64,000 nucleotides of DNA, taken from assembly GCA_949286115.1 (NCBI GenBank), contig CASEBK010000032.1, positions 1-64,000 of the forward strand, read 5' to 3'. Under the pieces are notes generated by a model. The model saw nothing but the letters and a program-made list of their open reading frames with translations, made no database searches and was not told the DNA's origin. Position numbers and translations under genes: made by a program. Source of the DNA: an uncultured Veillonellaceae bacterium. Its GTDB lineage: Bacteria; Bacillota; Negativicutes; Veillonellales; Dialisteraceae. This document shows, one piece after another, positions 52,136 through 60,559 of this stretch (position 1 is the first letter of the stretch; each line of letters opens with the position of its first letter).

Positions 52136-53413
52136 TTACTTCAGCACGCTCGGGAGCCACGTGGCGATCTCGGGGACGAAGCACAGGAGCAGGATCTCGA
52201 AGGCCATCATGAGGCCGAAGGGCACGACGCCGCGGATGATGTCTGTCATCTTGCTCTCCGGGCTGACGCCCTGCAGGACGAAGAGGTTCATGCCGACGGG
52301 CGGCGTGATGAGCGCGAGCTCCAGATTGAGGAGCATCACCACGTTGAACCAGATGGGGTCGAAGCCCAGCCGCATGATGAGCGGGAAGAGGATCGGCAGG
52401 GTGATGAAGATGATGGAGATGGACTCCAGAATGCACCCCAGGAAGAGGAGCAGGATATTGATGGCCACGAAGACCGCCCATTTGCCCAGCTCGAGGCCGG
52501 CCACCCAGCTCGTGAGAGCCTGCGGCGCGTCGAGGATGGTGAGGACGAAGCCGAAGAGGCTCGCGCCGATCATGATGGCGAAGATCATGCACGTGGTCTG
52601 GACGGTGTCGTTCAGGATGGCGGGCATGTCTTTCGGTTTCAGCGTCTTGTACACGCAGAAGGTGATGAAGAGGCTGTACACGGTGCCCACGCCGGCCGCT
52701 TCGGTGGGGGTGAAAGCGCCGGTGTAGATGCCGCCCACCACGATGATCGGGAGGAGCAGCCCCCAGATGGATTTCCGAAGGGCACTGAGGCGCTCGTGCC
52801 ACGGCGCGGCTTCGTGCCGCTCCAGATTCCGCGAGGAGTACACCACCACGCAGATGAAGAGGAACATCAGGAGGATGCCCGGGACGACGCCGGACATGAA
52901 GAGCTTGCCCACCGATTCGTCGGTGATGGCCCCGTAGAGGATCATCGGGATAGACGGCGGGATGAGGATGCCGAGCGTCCCGCCCGCCGCGACGGTGCCG
53001 AGGACGAGCCGCCGGTCATAGCCGCGGGAGAGCATCTCCGGGATGGCGATGGAGCCGATGGTGACGGCGCACGCCACGGACGACCCGGTGATGGCCGCGA
53101 AGATGGCGCAGGCGATGACCGTCGCCACGCCCAGACCTCCCGGCAGATGGCAGAGCCATTTGTTGGCCAGCTCGAAGAGGTCGTTCCCCACTTTGCCCGT
53201 GAGGAGGATCTGGCTCATGAGGATGTAGAGCGGCACGGAGACGAGGACGAAATCGTCGAGAGACTTGTACCCGATGATGGGGAGCTGGGCGAGCGCCCCT
53301 TCGCCGCCCAGGAAGAGCACCATGCCGGCCACGCCGCCCAGGCCGAGGGAGAAGGCCACGGGCAGGCCGGAGAAGAGCAGCACCAGAAGGAGAATGGTAA
53401 ATCCTGCGAGCAT
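52136..53413 (-). CDS. dctM: TRAP transporter large membrane subunit DctM
   Basis: 425 residues, about twelve segments. GLPVAFSLGLGGVAGMVLFL at the N terminus, GSSVACAVTIGSIAIPEM, AGGTLGILIPPSIPMILYG and GMNLFVLQGVSPE are DctM signatures. Carries the Na+-coupled transport path of the tripartite system. Starts one base after the dctQ stop. Last gene of the operon downstream of the T-box. Confidence 0.95.
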   Translation of the reverse strand: MLAGFTILLLVLLFSGLPVAFSLGLGGVAGMVLFLGGEGALAQLPIIGYKSLDDFVLVSVPLYILMSQILLTGKVGNDLFELANKWLCHLPGGLGVATVIACAIFAAITGSSVACAVTIGSIAIPEMLSRGYDRRLVLGTVAAGGTLGILIPPSIPMILYGAITDESVGKLFMSGVVPGILLMFLFICVVVYSSRNLERHEAAPWHERLSALRKSIWGLLLPIIVVGGIYTGAFTPTEAAGVGTVYSLFITFCVYKTLKPKDMPAILNDTVQTTCMIFAIMIGASLFGFVLTILDAPQALTSWVAGLELGKWAVFVAINILLLFLGCILESISIIFITLPILFPLIMRLGFDPIWFNVVMLLNLELALITPPVGMNLFVLQGVSPESKMTDIIRGVVPFGLMMAFEILLLCFVPEIATWLPSVLK

Positions 53414-53947
53414 TTATTTCTCCTCCTTTTCTTCATACTGCCCGGCGGCGATCTTCTGGATATCGTGGAAGACGGTCCCCACCAGCTGAAGGCAGAGGAT
53501 CGCCATCCCGATGGGCATGGAGATCTGCGGGATCCACAGCGGCGTGGAGAGCGTCGTGGGGGCGCGGTTGTCAAACTCGACGGAGAGCATGGTCATGCCC
53601 CACCCTTCCACGACGAAGATGTAGCTGTAATAGATGGCGAGAATGCACGTCACGAGCTCCACCCAGCAGCGCACCTTCGGGGAGAAATGCATGATGGCGA
53701 TATCCACCTGGATGTGCTTCTTCCCCGCGTAGGCCACGCCCATGCCGAGGAAGCCGGCGATGATGATGCAGTACGTGGCCACCTCCGTCACCCACTCGGT
53801 GGGGGAATTGAAGACGCCGCGCACGATGATCTCGTAGACGATCATGAAGCCCGTGGCCAGGATGAGCGCCCCGGCGATGACCCCGGCCAGCTTCGTCACG
53901 GCGCCGACGATCCGGTCATAGATACAGATAAAAGAATTCAAGATCAC
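53414..53947 (-). CDS. dctQ: TRAP transporter small membrane subunit DctQ
   Basis: 177 residues, four membrane segments. GFMIVYEIIVRGVFNSPTEWVTEVATYCIIIAGFLG includes the conserved RY/F-xxxxxxWxEE-type region, and AYAGKKHIQVDI fits the family G(R)HIxVDl block. Sits between dctP and dctM. Confidence 0.92.
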   Translation of the reverse strand: MILNSFICIYDRIVGAVTKLAGVIAGALILATGFMIVYEIIVRGVFNSPTEWVTEVATYCIIIAGFLGMGVAYAGKKHIQVDIAIMHFSPKVRCWVELVTCILAIYYSYIFVVEGWGMTMLSVEFDNRAPTTLSTPLWIPQISMPIGMAILCLQLVGTVFHDIQKIAAGQYEEKEEK

Positions 53948-53966
53948 ACCTCACAGCCTTTCCGGA

Positions 53967-54998
53967 TCACTGCTTCGTGCAGATGTCGATGAGCTCCTTG
54001 CCCAGCTCGCCGTTTTCCGAGATGAACTGATCCCACACCGGACGGGTCGCGTCCCGCCATGCGGGGAGCTCGTCCTCCGGCACCACGTAGACTTCCATGC
54101 CCTTTTCCTTCAGATCGTCCAGGGCTTTCAGATCTTCCGCCTTGGCGTTCGCCCGGATGGCGTCCTGCACTTCCTTGCACGCTTCATTGAGGGCCTTCTT
54201 CTGGTTGTCAGAGAGCTTATTGTACGACTTGTCGCTCATGGCCACGATGAATTCCGGAGAGGCGTGGTTCGTGATGGTGAGGTACTTCATGACCTCGTAC
54301 ATCTTGCGGTCCCGCATGGCCGTCGTGCCGGAGGTCTGGCCGTCGATGGTGCCTCTCTGGATGCCCATGTACACTTCGCTTGCCCCCATGGTGACGGAAG
54401 ACGCGCCGAGGGCCTTGATGGTCTCCGAGGAGAACTTGCTGTACCCGCGGATCTTCATGCCCGCGAAATCTTCCGGCTTCGTGATGAGCTTACCGTTGTT
54501 GGAGAACTGGACGAAGCCGTAGTCCGCCCAAATGAGAGGACGCACGCCCTTCTTCTCCAGCTCCGCGCCGAGCTTTTCGCCGAGGCCGTTGTCGATGGCC
54601 TGATCCACCTTTTCATAGCCCGGGAAGAGGAACGGCACGTCGAACACGTCCATCGCCGGGACGATGGAAGCCCAGCGGCCCACCGTGTTGAGCCCCATGT
54701 CGATGCCGCCGGAAATGAGGGCGTCGTTCATATTCTTATCATTGAAGAGCTGGCCTGCGGGATAGATGGTGATGTTGATCGTGCCGCCGGACTTCTCCGC
54801 CGCCTTCGTCTTCAGCTGCTCCATCGCCTGCACCAGCGGATGGCTCGTGGGGAGCGCCGCCGCCAGCTTCAGCTCCACCTTCTGGTCTGCGCCGCCTGCG
54901 GCGGGCTTCGCCTTGTCTCCGCTGCCTCCGCAGCCTGCCATCGCCAGGACCACCGCTGCCGCCAGCGCCGCCGCCGTCATTTTTTTCATCATCTTCAT
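53967..54998 (-). CDS. dctP: TRAP transporter substrate-binding lipoprotein DctP
   Basis: About 343 residues. ATG 54996-54998 is preferred, nine bases after AAAGG. Signal peptide with lipobox AMAGC (Cys about 23). The mature DctP domain has LKLAAALPTSHPLVQAMEQLK, the MGASEVYMGIQRGTIDGQ block containing the region that normally anchors the substrate carboxylate, and AIRANAKAED. Substrate class is probably a carboxylate; the T-box upstream points to a link with leucine metabolism. Follows the lyase gene after 44 bases. Confidence 0.92.
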   Translation of the reverse strand: MKMMKKMTAAALAAAVVLAMAGCGGSGDKAKPAAGGADQKVELKLAAALPTSHPLVQAMEQLKTKAAEKSGGTINITIYPAGQLFNDKNMNDALISGGIDMGLNTVGRWASIVPAMDVFDVPFLFPGYEKVDQAIDNGLGEKLGAELEKKGVRPLIWADYGFVQFSNNGKLITKPEDFAGMKIRGYSKFSSETIKALGASSVTMGASEVYMGIQRGTIDGQTSGTTAMRDRKMYEVMKYLTITNHASPEFIVAMSDKSYNKLSDNQKKALNEACKEVQDAIRANAKAEDLKALDDLKEKGMEVYVVPEDELPAWRDATRPVWDQFISENGELGKELIDICTKQ

Positions 54999-55042
54999 GG
55001 GGATCATCCTTTCTTTTCCGGGGCCCTGCCCCGCTCAGTCAC

Positions 55043-55906
55043 TCATTTATACTTCTCATCCAGCTCATTATATTTGTCGAGCCCGATGAATTTGTTGAAC
55101 TCGCTGAAATGCATCATCTTGTCTTCGCAGTTTCTCGTGTTGCCGTCCACGCGGAGATGATGCATCACGTCCGCCAGCGCTTTCGAAATGGCGTACACCG
55201 CCGTGCACGGCCAGAAGACGATGGAGAAGCCCATCTCTTCGAGGTCCTTCGCCGTTAGATTCGGCGTGCGGCCCCCTTCGATCATGTTTGCCACGAGGAT
55301 CGTGTCGGGGAAGCTCTTTCCGATCTTCTCCAGTTCCTCCACGCTCTGCGGCGCTTCGATGAAGAGCGCGTCCGCGCCGCTGTCGAGGTAAAGCTTGCCC
55401 CGCTCGATCGCCGCGTCGATGCCGTACACCGCGCGGGCGTCCGTCCGGGCGATGAGGATCGTGGACTCGCGGAGCTTCGCATCCGCTGCCGCGCGGAGCT
55501 TCTTCGCGTGGAGCGCCGCGTCCACCACCTGCTTGCCCGCCATGTGGCCGCACCGCTTCGGCCAGACCTGATCCTCCAGGAGGACCGCCGCCGCGCCGGC
55601 CCATTCAAATTCGCGGAACGTGCGCTGCGCGCAGAGCGCATTGCCGTAGCCCGTATCGCCGTCGGCCACCACCGGCACGTCCACCGCCTGGGTGATCGCC
55701 CGGAGCGAGTCCCGCATCTCCGTCATCGTGAGATAGCCCACGTCCGGCTGCGCCAGACGGGACGCCGCCACCTGGTAGCCTCCCATGACGAGACCGTCGA
55801 ACCCCTGCGCCGCGGTGATCTTTGCCGTCAGGGCGTCATATACCCCCGGCAATACGAGGATCTCGTCCTTCGATAGTCGCTCTCTTAGCTTTTCCCCTGC
55901 ATCCAT
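55043..55906 (-). CDS. Isocitrate lyase / PEP mutase superfamily C-C lyase
   Basis: 287 residues, alpha/beta barrel. GVYDALTAKITAAQGFDGLVMGG, metal-binding DGDTGYGN (82-89), ED at 111-112 and KRCGH with Cys119. The K(K/R)CGH catalytic block marks true lyases (2-methylisocitrate, 2,3-dimethylmalate, petal-death-protein-like alkylmalate/oxaloacetate cleaving) rather than PEP mutases. IARTDAR follows. First gene after a T-box leader and upstream of dctPQM, so the enzyme probably acts on, or makes, the transported acid. The reaction cannot be fixed from sequence. Confidence 0.87.
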   Translation of the reverse strand: MDAGEKLRERLSKDEILVLPGVYDALTAKITAAQGFDGLVMGGYQVAASRLAQPDVGYLTMTEMRDSLRAITQAVDVPVVADGDTGYGNALCAQRTFREFEWAGAAAVLLEDQVWPKRCGHMAGKQVVDAALHAKKLRAAADAKLRESTILIARTDARAVYGIDAAIERGKLYLDSGADALFIEAPQSVEELEKIGKSFPDTILVANMIEGGRTPNLTAKDLEEMGFSIVFWPCTAVYAISKALADVMHHLRVDGNTRNCEDKMMHFSEFNKFIGLDKYNELDEKYK

Positions 55907-55977
55907 TTTTTCCTTCCTTTCCGGATCTATAGCACAGCATCGCCCATGCCGGTCCAGTCACAAATGACTAAAACAAA

Positions 55978-56207
55978 AACCCCTGCCGGATCTTCTCCGG
56001 CAGGGGCGTAGTCACGCGGTACCACCCTGCATTATACTCAAAGCCCGTAACGCTGGCCTGCGCTCTTCCTACTTCGTTCAGCAAGAGGACTCCCGGGCGA
56101 GAACACACAGTGCCGACTTTACTGCTTTTCACCGCCCAGCAGCTCTCTGAAACGCGTCCCTGTATGGCTCCCGTTCATCATCATGAGGATGTATCGATTT
56201 AAGATAT
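55978..56207 (-). promoter_or_regulatory. T-box leader of the lyase-TRAP operon, specifier probably CTC (Leu)
   Basis: Minus strand has T-box core TGGTACCGCG (56015-56024) in GCAGGGTGGTACC. The terminator CCCCTGCCGGA...TCCGGCAGGGG with T5 is at 55976-56006. Stem I has AGAGAGC and a GGGCGGTGAAAAGC apical loop. Aligning the distal part with the ileS leader here and with B. subtilis glyQS (specifier, five bases, then GGAG or TGAG) gives CTC in GTT-CTC-GCCCG-GGAG. CTC is the usual leucine specifier. T-box identity is firm; the amino acid call less so. Confidence 0.88.
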
Positions 56208-56213
56208 GAATCA

Positions 56214-56242
56214 AGTATAGCAACGCCGTACCGCACTGTCAA
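56214..56242 (-). promoter_or_regulatory. Promoter of the T-box lyase-TRAP operon
   Basis: Minus strand TTGACA (56237-56242), 17-base spacer, TATACT (56214-56219). Confidence 0.8.
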
Positions 56243-56376
56243 TAGAAAAATTGCTGTATCTGCAACCGATCATGCGAAATGTGGAAGCTCTGCTCTTTTC
56301 GCCCTCCCGCCAGCGCATCCCTACCGGCGCCTTTTCGCCGCTCTCTCCGAAAGATTTCCGCTCCGCCGAAATTTTT

Positions 56377-56405
56377 TTGACGCGCGCCTGCGAATGCGCT
56401 ATGAT
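56377..56405 (+). promoter_or_regulatory. Promoter of the MntR/DtxR-type regulator
   Basis: TTGACG (56377-56382), 17-base spacer, TATGAT (56400-56405). Confidence 0.65.
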
Positions 56406-56428
56406 AAGAAATAATAAGGTACGGACGC

Positions 56429-56457
56429 GGACTGGGAGACCCCAGTCCCGATTTTTC
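56429..56457 (+). promoter_or_regulatory. Terminator-like hairpin in the leader of the MntR/DtxR-type gene
   Basis: Perfect eight-pair stem GGACTGGG (56429-56436) and CCCAGTCC (56441-56448), loop AGAC, then CGATTTTT. It lies about 20 bases after the predicted transcription start and 47 bases before the ATG, so it could attenuate the regulator's own mRNA. Confidence 0.55.
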
Positions 56458-56503
56458 TAAGCGCACCTCCGCGCGCACAGCCGGAAAAAAGGAGGTCCTT
56501 CCT

Positions 56504-57151
56504 ATGACATCCGGAAAAGAAGACTATCTGAAAGCCCTGTACTCCCTGGGAGACGACGGGCACATCGTATCGAACAAAGAGCTCTCCGACATGCTGCGGG
56601 TCTCCCCGCCGTCGGTCTCCGAAATGATCGTCAAGCTCCAGAAAGAAGGCTTCATCGAGTACACCGCTTACAAAGGGAGCCGCCTCACCGAAAAAGGGCG
56701 CCTCGCCGCCTCCCGGCTCATCCGCTACTACGGCCTGTGGGAAGTCTTCCTCGTGCGCTGCCTCGGCTTCCGCTGGAGCGAAGCCCACACCGAAGCGCAC
56801 GACCTCGAGCATCACATCTCCGAAAAAGCCGCCGACCGGCTCGACGAATTTCTCGGCCACCCCGCCTACTGCCCCCACGGCATGCCCATTCCGAAGAAAG
56901 ACGGCACCCGCGCCCCCGAAGCGCGCCGCCCCCTCCTCGAGCTCGCCCCCGGCGAGACCTCGCACATCCGCTGCTGCCGGGAAGACTCCGAGCTCATGGA
57001 CTACCTCCAGGACTCGGGCATCTCCATGGGCATGGAGATCACCATGAAGGCGAAAGAGCCCTACGAAGGACCCGTCCTCTTCACCTCCGGCGGCCGCGAC
57101 TACGCCCTCTCCTACAAAGCGGCCTCCCAGCTCTTCATCGACAACCTCTGA
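56504..57151 (+). CDS. DtxR/MntR-family metal-dependent regulator
   Basis: 215 residues, ATG 56504 after AAAGGAGG. Winged helix at 5-65 (EDYLKALYSLGDDGHIVSNKELSDMLRVSPPSVSEMIVKL). The metal-binding and dimerisation domain has VRCLGFRWSEAHTEAHDLEHHIS and GHPAYCPHGMPIP. The C-terminal FeoA/SH3-like domain occupies about 145-215. Represses metal uptake when loaded with Mn2+ or Fe2+; the target gene is not in view. Confidence 0.9.
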   Translation: MTSGKEDYLKALYSLGDDGHIVSNKELSDMLRVSPPSVSEMIVKLQKEGFIEYTAYKGSRLTEKGRLAASRLIRYYGLWEVFLVRCLGFRWSEAHTEAHDLEHHISEKAADRLDEFLGHPAYCPHGMPIPKKDGTRAPEARRPLLELAPGETSHIRCCREDSELMDYLQDSGISMGMEITMKAKEPYEGPVLFTSGGRDYALSYKAASQLFIDNL

Positions 57152-57166
57152 CACAGATCATCCCTT

Positions 57167-57240
57167 TGAACGGCGCCCCACTTGCTATGCCATAGGATAC
57201 AGGCACAGCAGGCGGGGTGTTTTACTATGCCGACAAAGTG
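57167..57240 (+). mobile_element. Left-end remnant of the same IS3-family element
   Basis: TGAACGGCGCCCCA (57167-57180) and GGGGTGTTTTACTATG (57213-57228) match the left end at 49996-50056, including the CGCCCC...GGGG hairpin arrangement. No transposase or right end follows. The rest of 57241-57440 shows no convincing gene. Confidence 0.6.
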
Positions 57241-57444
57241 AAATGGTCGATGCCTTTTCCCGCCTTCAAACGCCTTGTCGCGAAGACCATGCGAGGATAT
57301 CCGAGTCATAAGGAAACAGAAAGAAGATAGGGCCTCTTCCATGGCCGTGCTCCTGTGTACGAAAGAGCGCATCAGAAGCGCGGACCGGTGTCCCCTGCGG
57401 AAAAGCGTCAGGGCAAAGAGGCGCCCGGTCGCCCAAGCCTCACG

Positions 57445-57475
57445 CAAAAAGGCCGCTCATTCGAAGCGGTCTTTT
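57445..57475 (-). terminator. Intrinsic terminator after the hypothetical gene at 57490
   Basis: GACCGCT and AGCGGCC arms followed by TTTTTG on the minus strand. Confidence 0.8.
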
Positions 57476-57489
57476 CTCATGATATTTCC

Positions 57490-57897
57490 TTACTCCCAGA
57501 GTATCTTGTATCTCTCCCCCTCTTCTTTCACGCCGTCCATGACGGGGTCGAGGCCCTTCCGGAATTTTTCATTGCGGCAGCGGAGAAAGAGGGCGCGGTC
57601 CGGGTCAGCCACGGCGGCGAAAGTCTCGCCGGTCTTTTTATCCTCCACACGGCACGGGCGGAAGCGTTCGTCCGTCACCTGCAGGATGCGGTGGAGGCCA
57701 TAGCGGAAAGGAGCGCCGCCGTCGGTCATCTGGTCATAGAGGTTCTCCCCATTGGCCCAGCCGGTGTAGCCCCGGCAGAGGGGGGACGTCAAAGGATTCC
57801 ACCCGCGGGCGGGCACGGAGAGGTGGTGCGCCGCGTCCCAGCCGTATTCCTGCTTCGCGTTCTCGTGGAAGATGCACCGCACCCAGCGCGCGTCCAT
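57490..57897 (-). CDS. Hypothetical protein coupled to a peroxiredoxin gene
   Basis: About 135 residues, cytoplasmic, no signal or membrane segment. ATG 57897 overlaps the peroxiredoxin stop (TGATG) with GGAGG before it; a GTG at 57900 is the alternative. Trp/Arg-rich with CIFHENAKQEYGWDAAHHL near the start and CRVEDKKTGETFAAVADP later. No family recognised. Tight coupling suggests a role in the same oxidative or thiol process. Confidence 0.75.
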   Translation of the reverse strand: MDARWVRCIFHENAKQEYGWDAAHHLSVPARGWNPLTSPLCRGYTGWANGENLYDQMTDGGAPFRYGLHRILQVTDERFRPCRVEDKKTGETFAAVADPDRALFLRCRNEKFRKGLDPVMDGVKEEGERYKILWE

Positions 57898-58364
57898 CAC
57901 TGCCTCCGGAGCGCGGCGAGGAGCTCGTCCACATGGGTGGTGGCTTTCACGCCGCGGTATTCGGCGGCGAGCCGCCCCTCTTCATCGATGAGGAAGGTGG
58001 AGCGCTCGATGCCCATGTATTTCCGGCCGCACATGCTCTTTTCCTTCAACACGCCGTAAGCCTGGCACACGGTCTCTTCGGTGTCCGCAAGGAGGGGGAA
58101 GTTCAGCTCGTTCTTGTCGCGGAAATTGCAGTGACGGCGCACACTGTCCCGGGAGACGCCGAGCACGGCATAGCCGAGAGCTTTGAAATCGTCCAGATGG
58201 TCCCGGAAGGCGCGGGCTTCGGCGGTGCAGCCAGAGGTGCTGTCTTTCGGGTAGAAATAGAGGATGACTTTCTGTCCCCGGTAGTCGGAGAGAGAGATGT
58301 CCCGGCCGCTGTCGGCGGGGAGGGTGAAGTCCGGCGCGGGCGCGCCGATCGCAAGGTCTGCCAT
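57897..58364 (-). CDS. bcp: Bcp/AhpC-type peroxiredoxin
   Basis: About 155 residues from ATG 58362-58364 (MADLAIGAPAPDFTL) after AAAGGA. Thioredoxin fold with YFYPKDSTSGCTAEARAF: peroxidatic Cys in SGCT, where the usual partner cysteine five residues later is replaced by Arg, so it is likely a 1-Cys enzyme or uses an external thiol. RSTFLIDEEGRL near the C terminus fits the family. Detoxifies H2O2 and organic peroxides. Confidence 0.92.
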   Translation of the reverse strand: MADLAIGAPAPDFTLPADSGRDISLSDYRGQKVILYFYPKDSTSGCTAEARAFRDHLDDFKALGYAVLGVSRDSVRRHCNFRDKNELNFPLLADTEETVCQAYGVLKEKSMCGRKYMGIERSTFLIDEEGRLAAEYRGVKATTHVDELLAALRRQ

Positions 58365-58436
58365 GATGGATGTCCTTTCTGTTATCGAAAAATTTCCATA
58401 TCCGAAGTGTAGCGCATCGGGGCAGGTTTTGCAAAT

Positions 58437-58457
58437 GAAAAAGCCCCGCATGGGGGC
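58437..58457 (-). terminator. Intrinsic terminator after the TauE/SafE gene
   Basis: GCCCC-CATGC-GGGGC stem followed by TTTTT, just past the stop at 58464. Confidence 0.8.
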
Positions 58458-58463
58458 GATGGG

Positions 58464-59255
58464 TCAGGAGAGGAAAATGAGGCGGAGCGCCACGAGCATG
58501 AGCGCGCCCGCGAGGAGGAAGAGGATGGAGCGGCCTTTTACCTTCTTGGAGATCTTCGCCCCTTCCTGCGCGCCGAAGATGGCGCCGATGCCGAAGCAGA
58601 TGGCATAGCCCCAGAGGATGTGGTGCGCCCACTGGTGGCTGGCCACACCGATGAGGGAGGAGATGGCCAGCACGAACTGGCTGGTGGCGGTGGCGATGTG
58701 CGGCGGGAAGCCGAGGAAGCCGATCATGGCGGGCACCTGGATGACGCCGCCGCCGATGCCGAAGGTAGAGGAGATGAAGCCGATGCCGAAGCTGATCACA
58801 AGGCCCAGAGGCATATTCACCTTCACGTCCTTCGGGTCCACGTTCACGTCGTACTTCGCCGCGGATTTCCTCGTGTTCTTCCAGATGATGACGAGGGAGA
58901 TGAAGAGGAGGAGCAGGCCGAAAGCAGTGCGGAAGCCGCTGCCGCTGAACCAGCTGGACCACATGGCCCCCAGGATGGAGCCGGGGATGGTGGCCGCCGC
59001 GAAGGGGATGGCCGCGTCGAATTTGATCTTCTTCTGCTTGTTGAAGGCAAGGCTGGCGGAAATAGCGTTGAAGAGCACGATCGCCAGCGACGTGCCCGCG
59101 ATGGCCGTCGGGGGCCAGTCGAACATCCACAGGAAGAGGGGCACGAAGATGATGCCGCCGCCCGCGCCGATGAGAGTGCCGAAGACGGCCACCGCAAAGC
59201 CGATGACCACATAGAGAAGAGCGGAGAGGAGCGTGATGCCGCTGAAGAGTTCCAT
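58464..59255 (-). CDS. TauE/SafE-family sulfite/organosulfonate exporter-like permease
   Basis: 263 residues, seven to eight membrane segments in two homologous halves: GTLIGAGGGIIFVPLFL and GFISSTFGIGGGVIQVPAMI are the repeated GxGGG motifs. Members move sulfite, sulfonates or small organic acids. Single-gene unit; no sulfur gene nearby. Confidence 0.9.
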   Translation of the reverse strand: MELFSGITLLSALLYVVIGFAVAVFGTLIGAGGGIIFVPLFLWMFDWPPTAIAGTSLAIVLFNAISASLAFNKQKKIKFDAAIPFAAATIPGSILGAMWSSWFSGSGFRTAFGLLLLFISLVIIWKNTRKSAAKYDVNVDPKDVKVNMPLGLVISFGIGFISSTFGIGGGVIQVPAMIGFLGFPPHIATATSQFVLAISSLIGVASHQWAHHILWGYAICFGIGAIFGAQEGAKISKKVKGRSILFLLAGALMLVALRLIFLS

Positions 59256-59669
59256 AAGATCGCCTCACAGAAATAAACGAATGGAAAAGAGGGCCACCCG
59301 ACGGGGCCTCCGGGATTTCAGATACTCTTTATTATATCAGGCGAAAGAAAAAATGCCATTCAAAAGGGACAAAGGTACCGCAAGCCGCTGCCTGCGCCCC
59401 GCGCCATGGCCCCTGTGCGCGGATCTCTATAAGAAAACGGAATGAAGAAACGCTTTTCTGATGCAAAATTTCTATTTCAGGAAACAGACGCTGCGGAGGC
59501 CTCTGAAAAATTCCGTCAGAGCGCCCCCTCCCCGCGAAGTCCCCATAAAAGGCTCCGTAAGAGTATGAGCGTAAGGGGAAAGGCATCCATGCGGACTTTC
59601 ATCGCGGCAGGCGACAGTGGCGGGCCCGTCCGTCTTTTTCTATAATCGAAAGAAAGAAAGGAGGCGCCC
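59256..59669. other. Intergenic stretch, no gene found
   Basis: About 410 bases between divergent transcription units. AT-rich at 59325-59360, which could hold the promoter of the TauE/SafE gene. GGAAAGGCATCCATGCGGACTTTCATCGCGG at 59578-59608 echoes the GGACTTTCATTACG seen in the repeat island (stated here as positions; the shared core is GGACTTTCAT). No coding or RNA signal. Confidence 0.5.
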
Positions 59670-60446
59670 ATGAAGATCGTCAATCCCTATTTTACCGAAT
59701 GCTATGGACCGGACCCGTTCGGGGCAAAGGCCAATCTCTGGCTGTTCGTGGCCGGGGCGGCGGCCGAGCTCTTCGCCGCCTGCCGGAGCGCATCGCCCCC
59801 GGCATTCAAACGATGGGAAAAGGAGAAATCGTACCGGCTCTTTCTTGCCATTCAGGAAGACGTACGGGCCGATCTGTCTTCGCTCTGCTATTACGACATC
59901 GAGCAGGACCGCTTCGGCTTTCCCCCGCTGAAACGGACGCTGCGCTGTCTCATCGAAGCGTACGTGGACCTGTACGCGCTCCATCTGGACCCGGGCTACG
60001 GGCAGGTGATGGAGTGCAACGCCCGGAAGCGGCCGCGGTCGGAGCTCGATGCGAAGTATCTCCGCCATGCGTTCCACAAAGACTTCGGCCGGGACCGGGT
60101 GTTTTTCAATATCGGCGCGAAGATCAAAATGGCCCTCGGCCTCTACGGCGCGGACAAAGAGACCGAGGCCTTCTTCAGCGATCTGGCGCGCCGCGCGGGA
60201 GAATACAACAAATACGCCCATCCCGACGTGTTCCTCGTGCCGCCGAAGGACAAAGCGGCGGAGCTCGCCGACCTGCTGCGGCTCCACTTCACGCTCCTCG
60301 CCCGCTCGTTCGAGCTCCTCCTGAAGAGCAGCGCCTTCCTCGTGACGGACGCCTGCGAACAGTTCCGCCTCACCCGCGGCCCGGCGTACCGGAAGAAAAA
60401 AGAGGAAACGGAGCGGATGCTGGAGACGGCGCTCTTTCTGGAATGA
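59670..60446 (+). CDS. Hypothetical protein, HEPN-like composition
   Basis: 258 residues, ATG 59670 after AAAGGAGG. Nearly all alpha-helical by composition, no membrane segment. FVAGAAAELFAACRS near residue 30, IQEDVRADLSSLCYYDI, RCLIEAYVDLYALHLD and ARRAGEYNKYAHPDVF. The AGEYNKYAHP block resembles the Arg/His region of HEPN or AbiV-like proteins, though without the exact RX4-6H spacing. It lies 113 bases upstream of an Mrr-type nuclease gene on the same strand. No firm family. Confidence 0.7.
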   Translation: MKIVNPYFTECYGPDPFGAKANLWLFVAGAAAELFAACRSASPPAFKRWEKEKSYRLFLAIQEDVRADLSSLCYYDIEQDRFGFPPLKRTLRCLIEAYVDLYALHLDPGYGQVMECNARKRPRSELDAKYLRHAFHKDFGRDRVFFNIGAKIKMALGLYGADKETEAFFSDLARRAGEYNKYAHPDVFLVPPKDKAAELADLLRLHFTLLARSFELLLKSSAFLVTDACEQFRLTRGPAYRKKKEETERMLETALFLE

Positions 60447-60559
60447 CGGCAGGAAATCCCACAGCGGCTCCGATGGGGAACTATCAGGTCCATGGAGATT
60501 GCCAAGTCGAGCTGGTTTATCTATACTGGAAATAAATAGATTACAAGGATGCGATACCT

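Noticed and set aside
55043-55906. PEP mutase or phosphonopyruvate enzyme
   Set aside because: The KRCGH catalytic cysteine block is that of lyases; no phosphonate genes are nearby.
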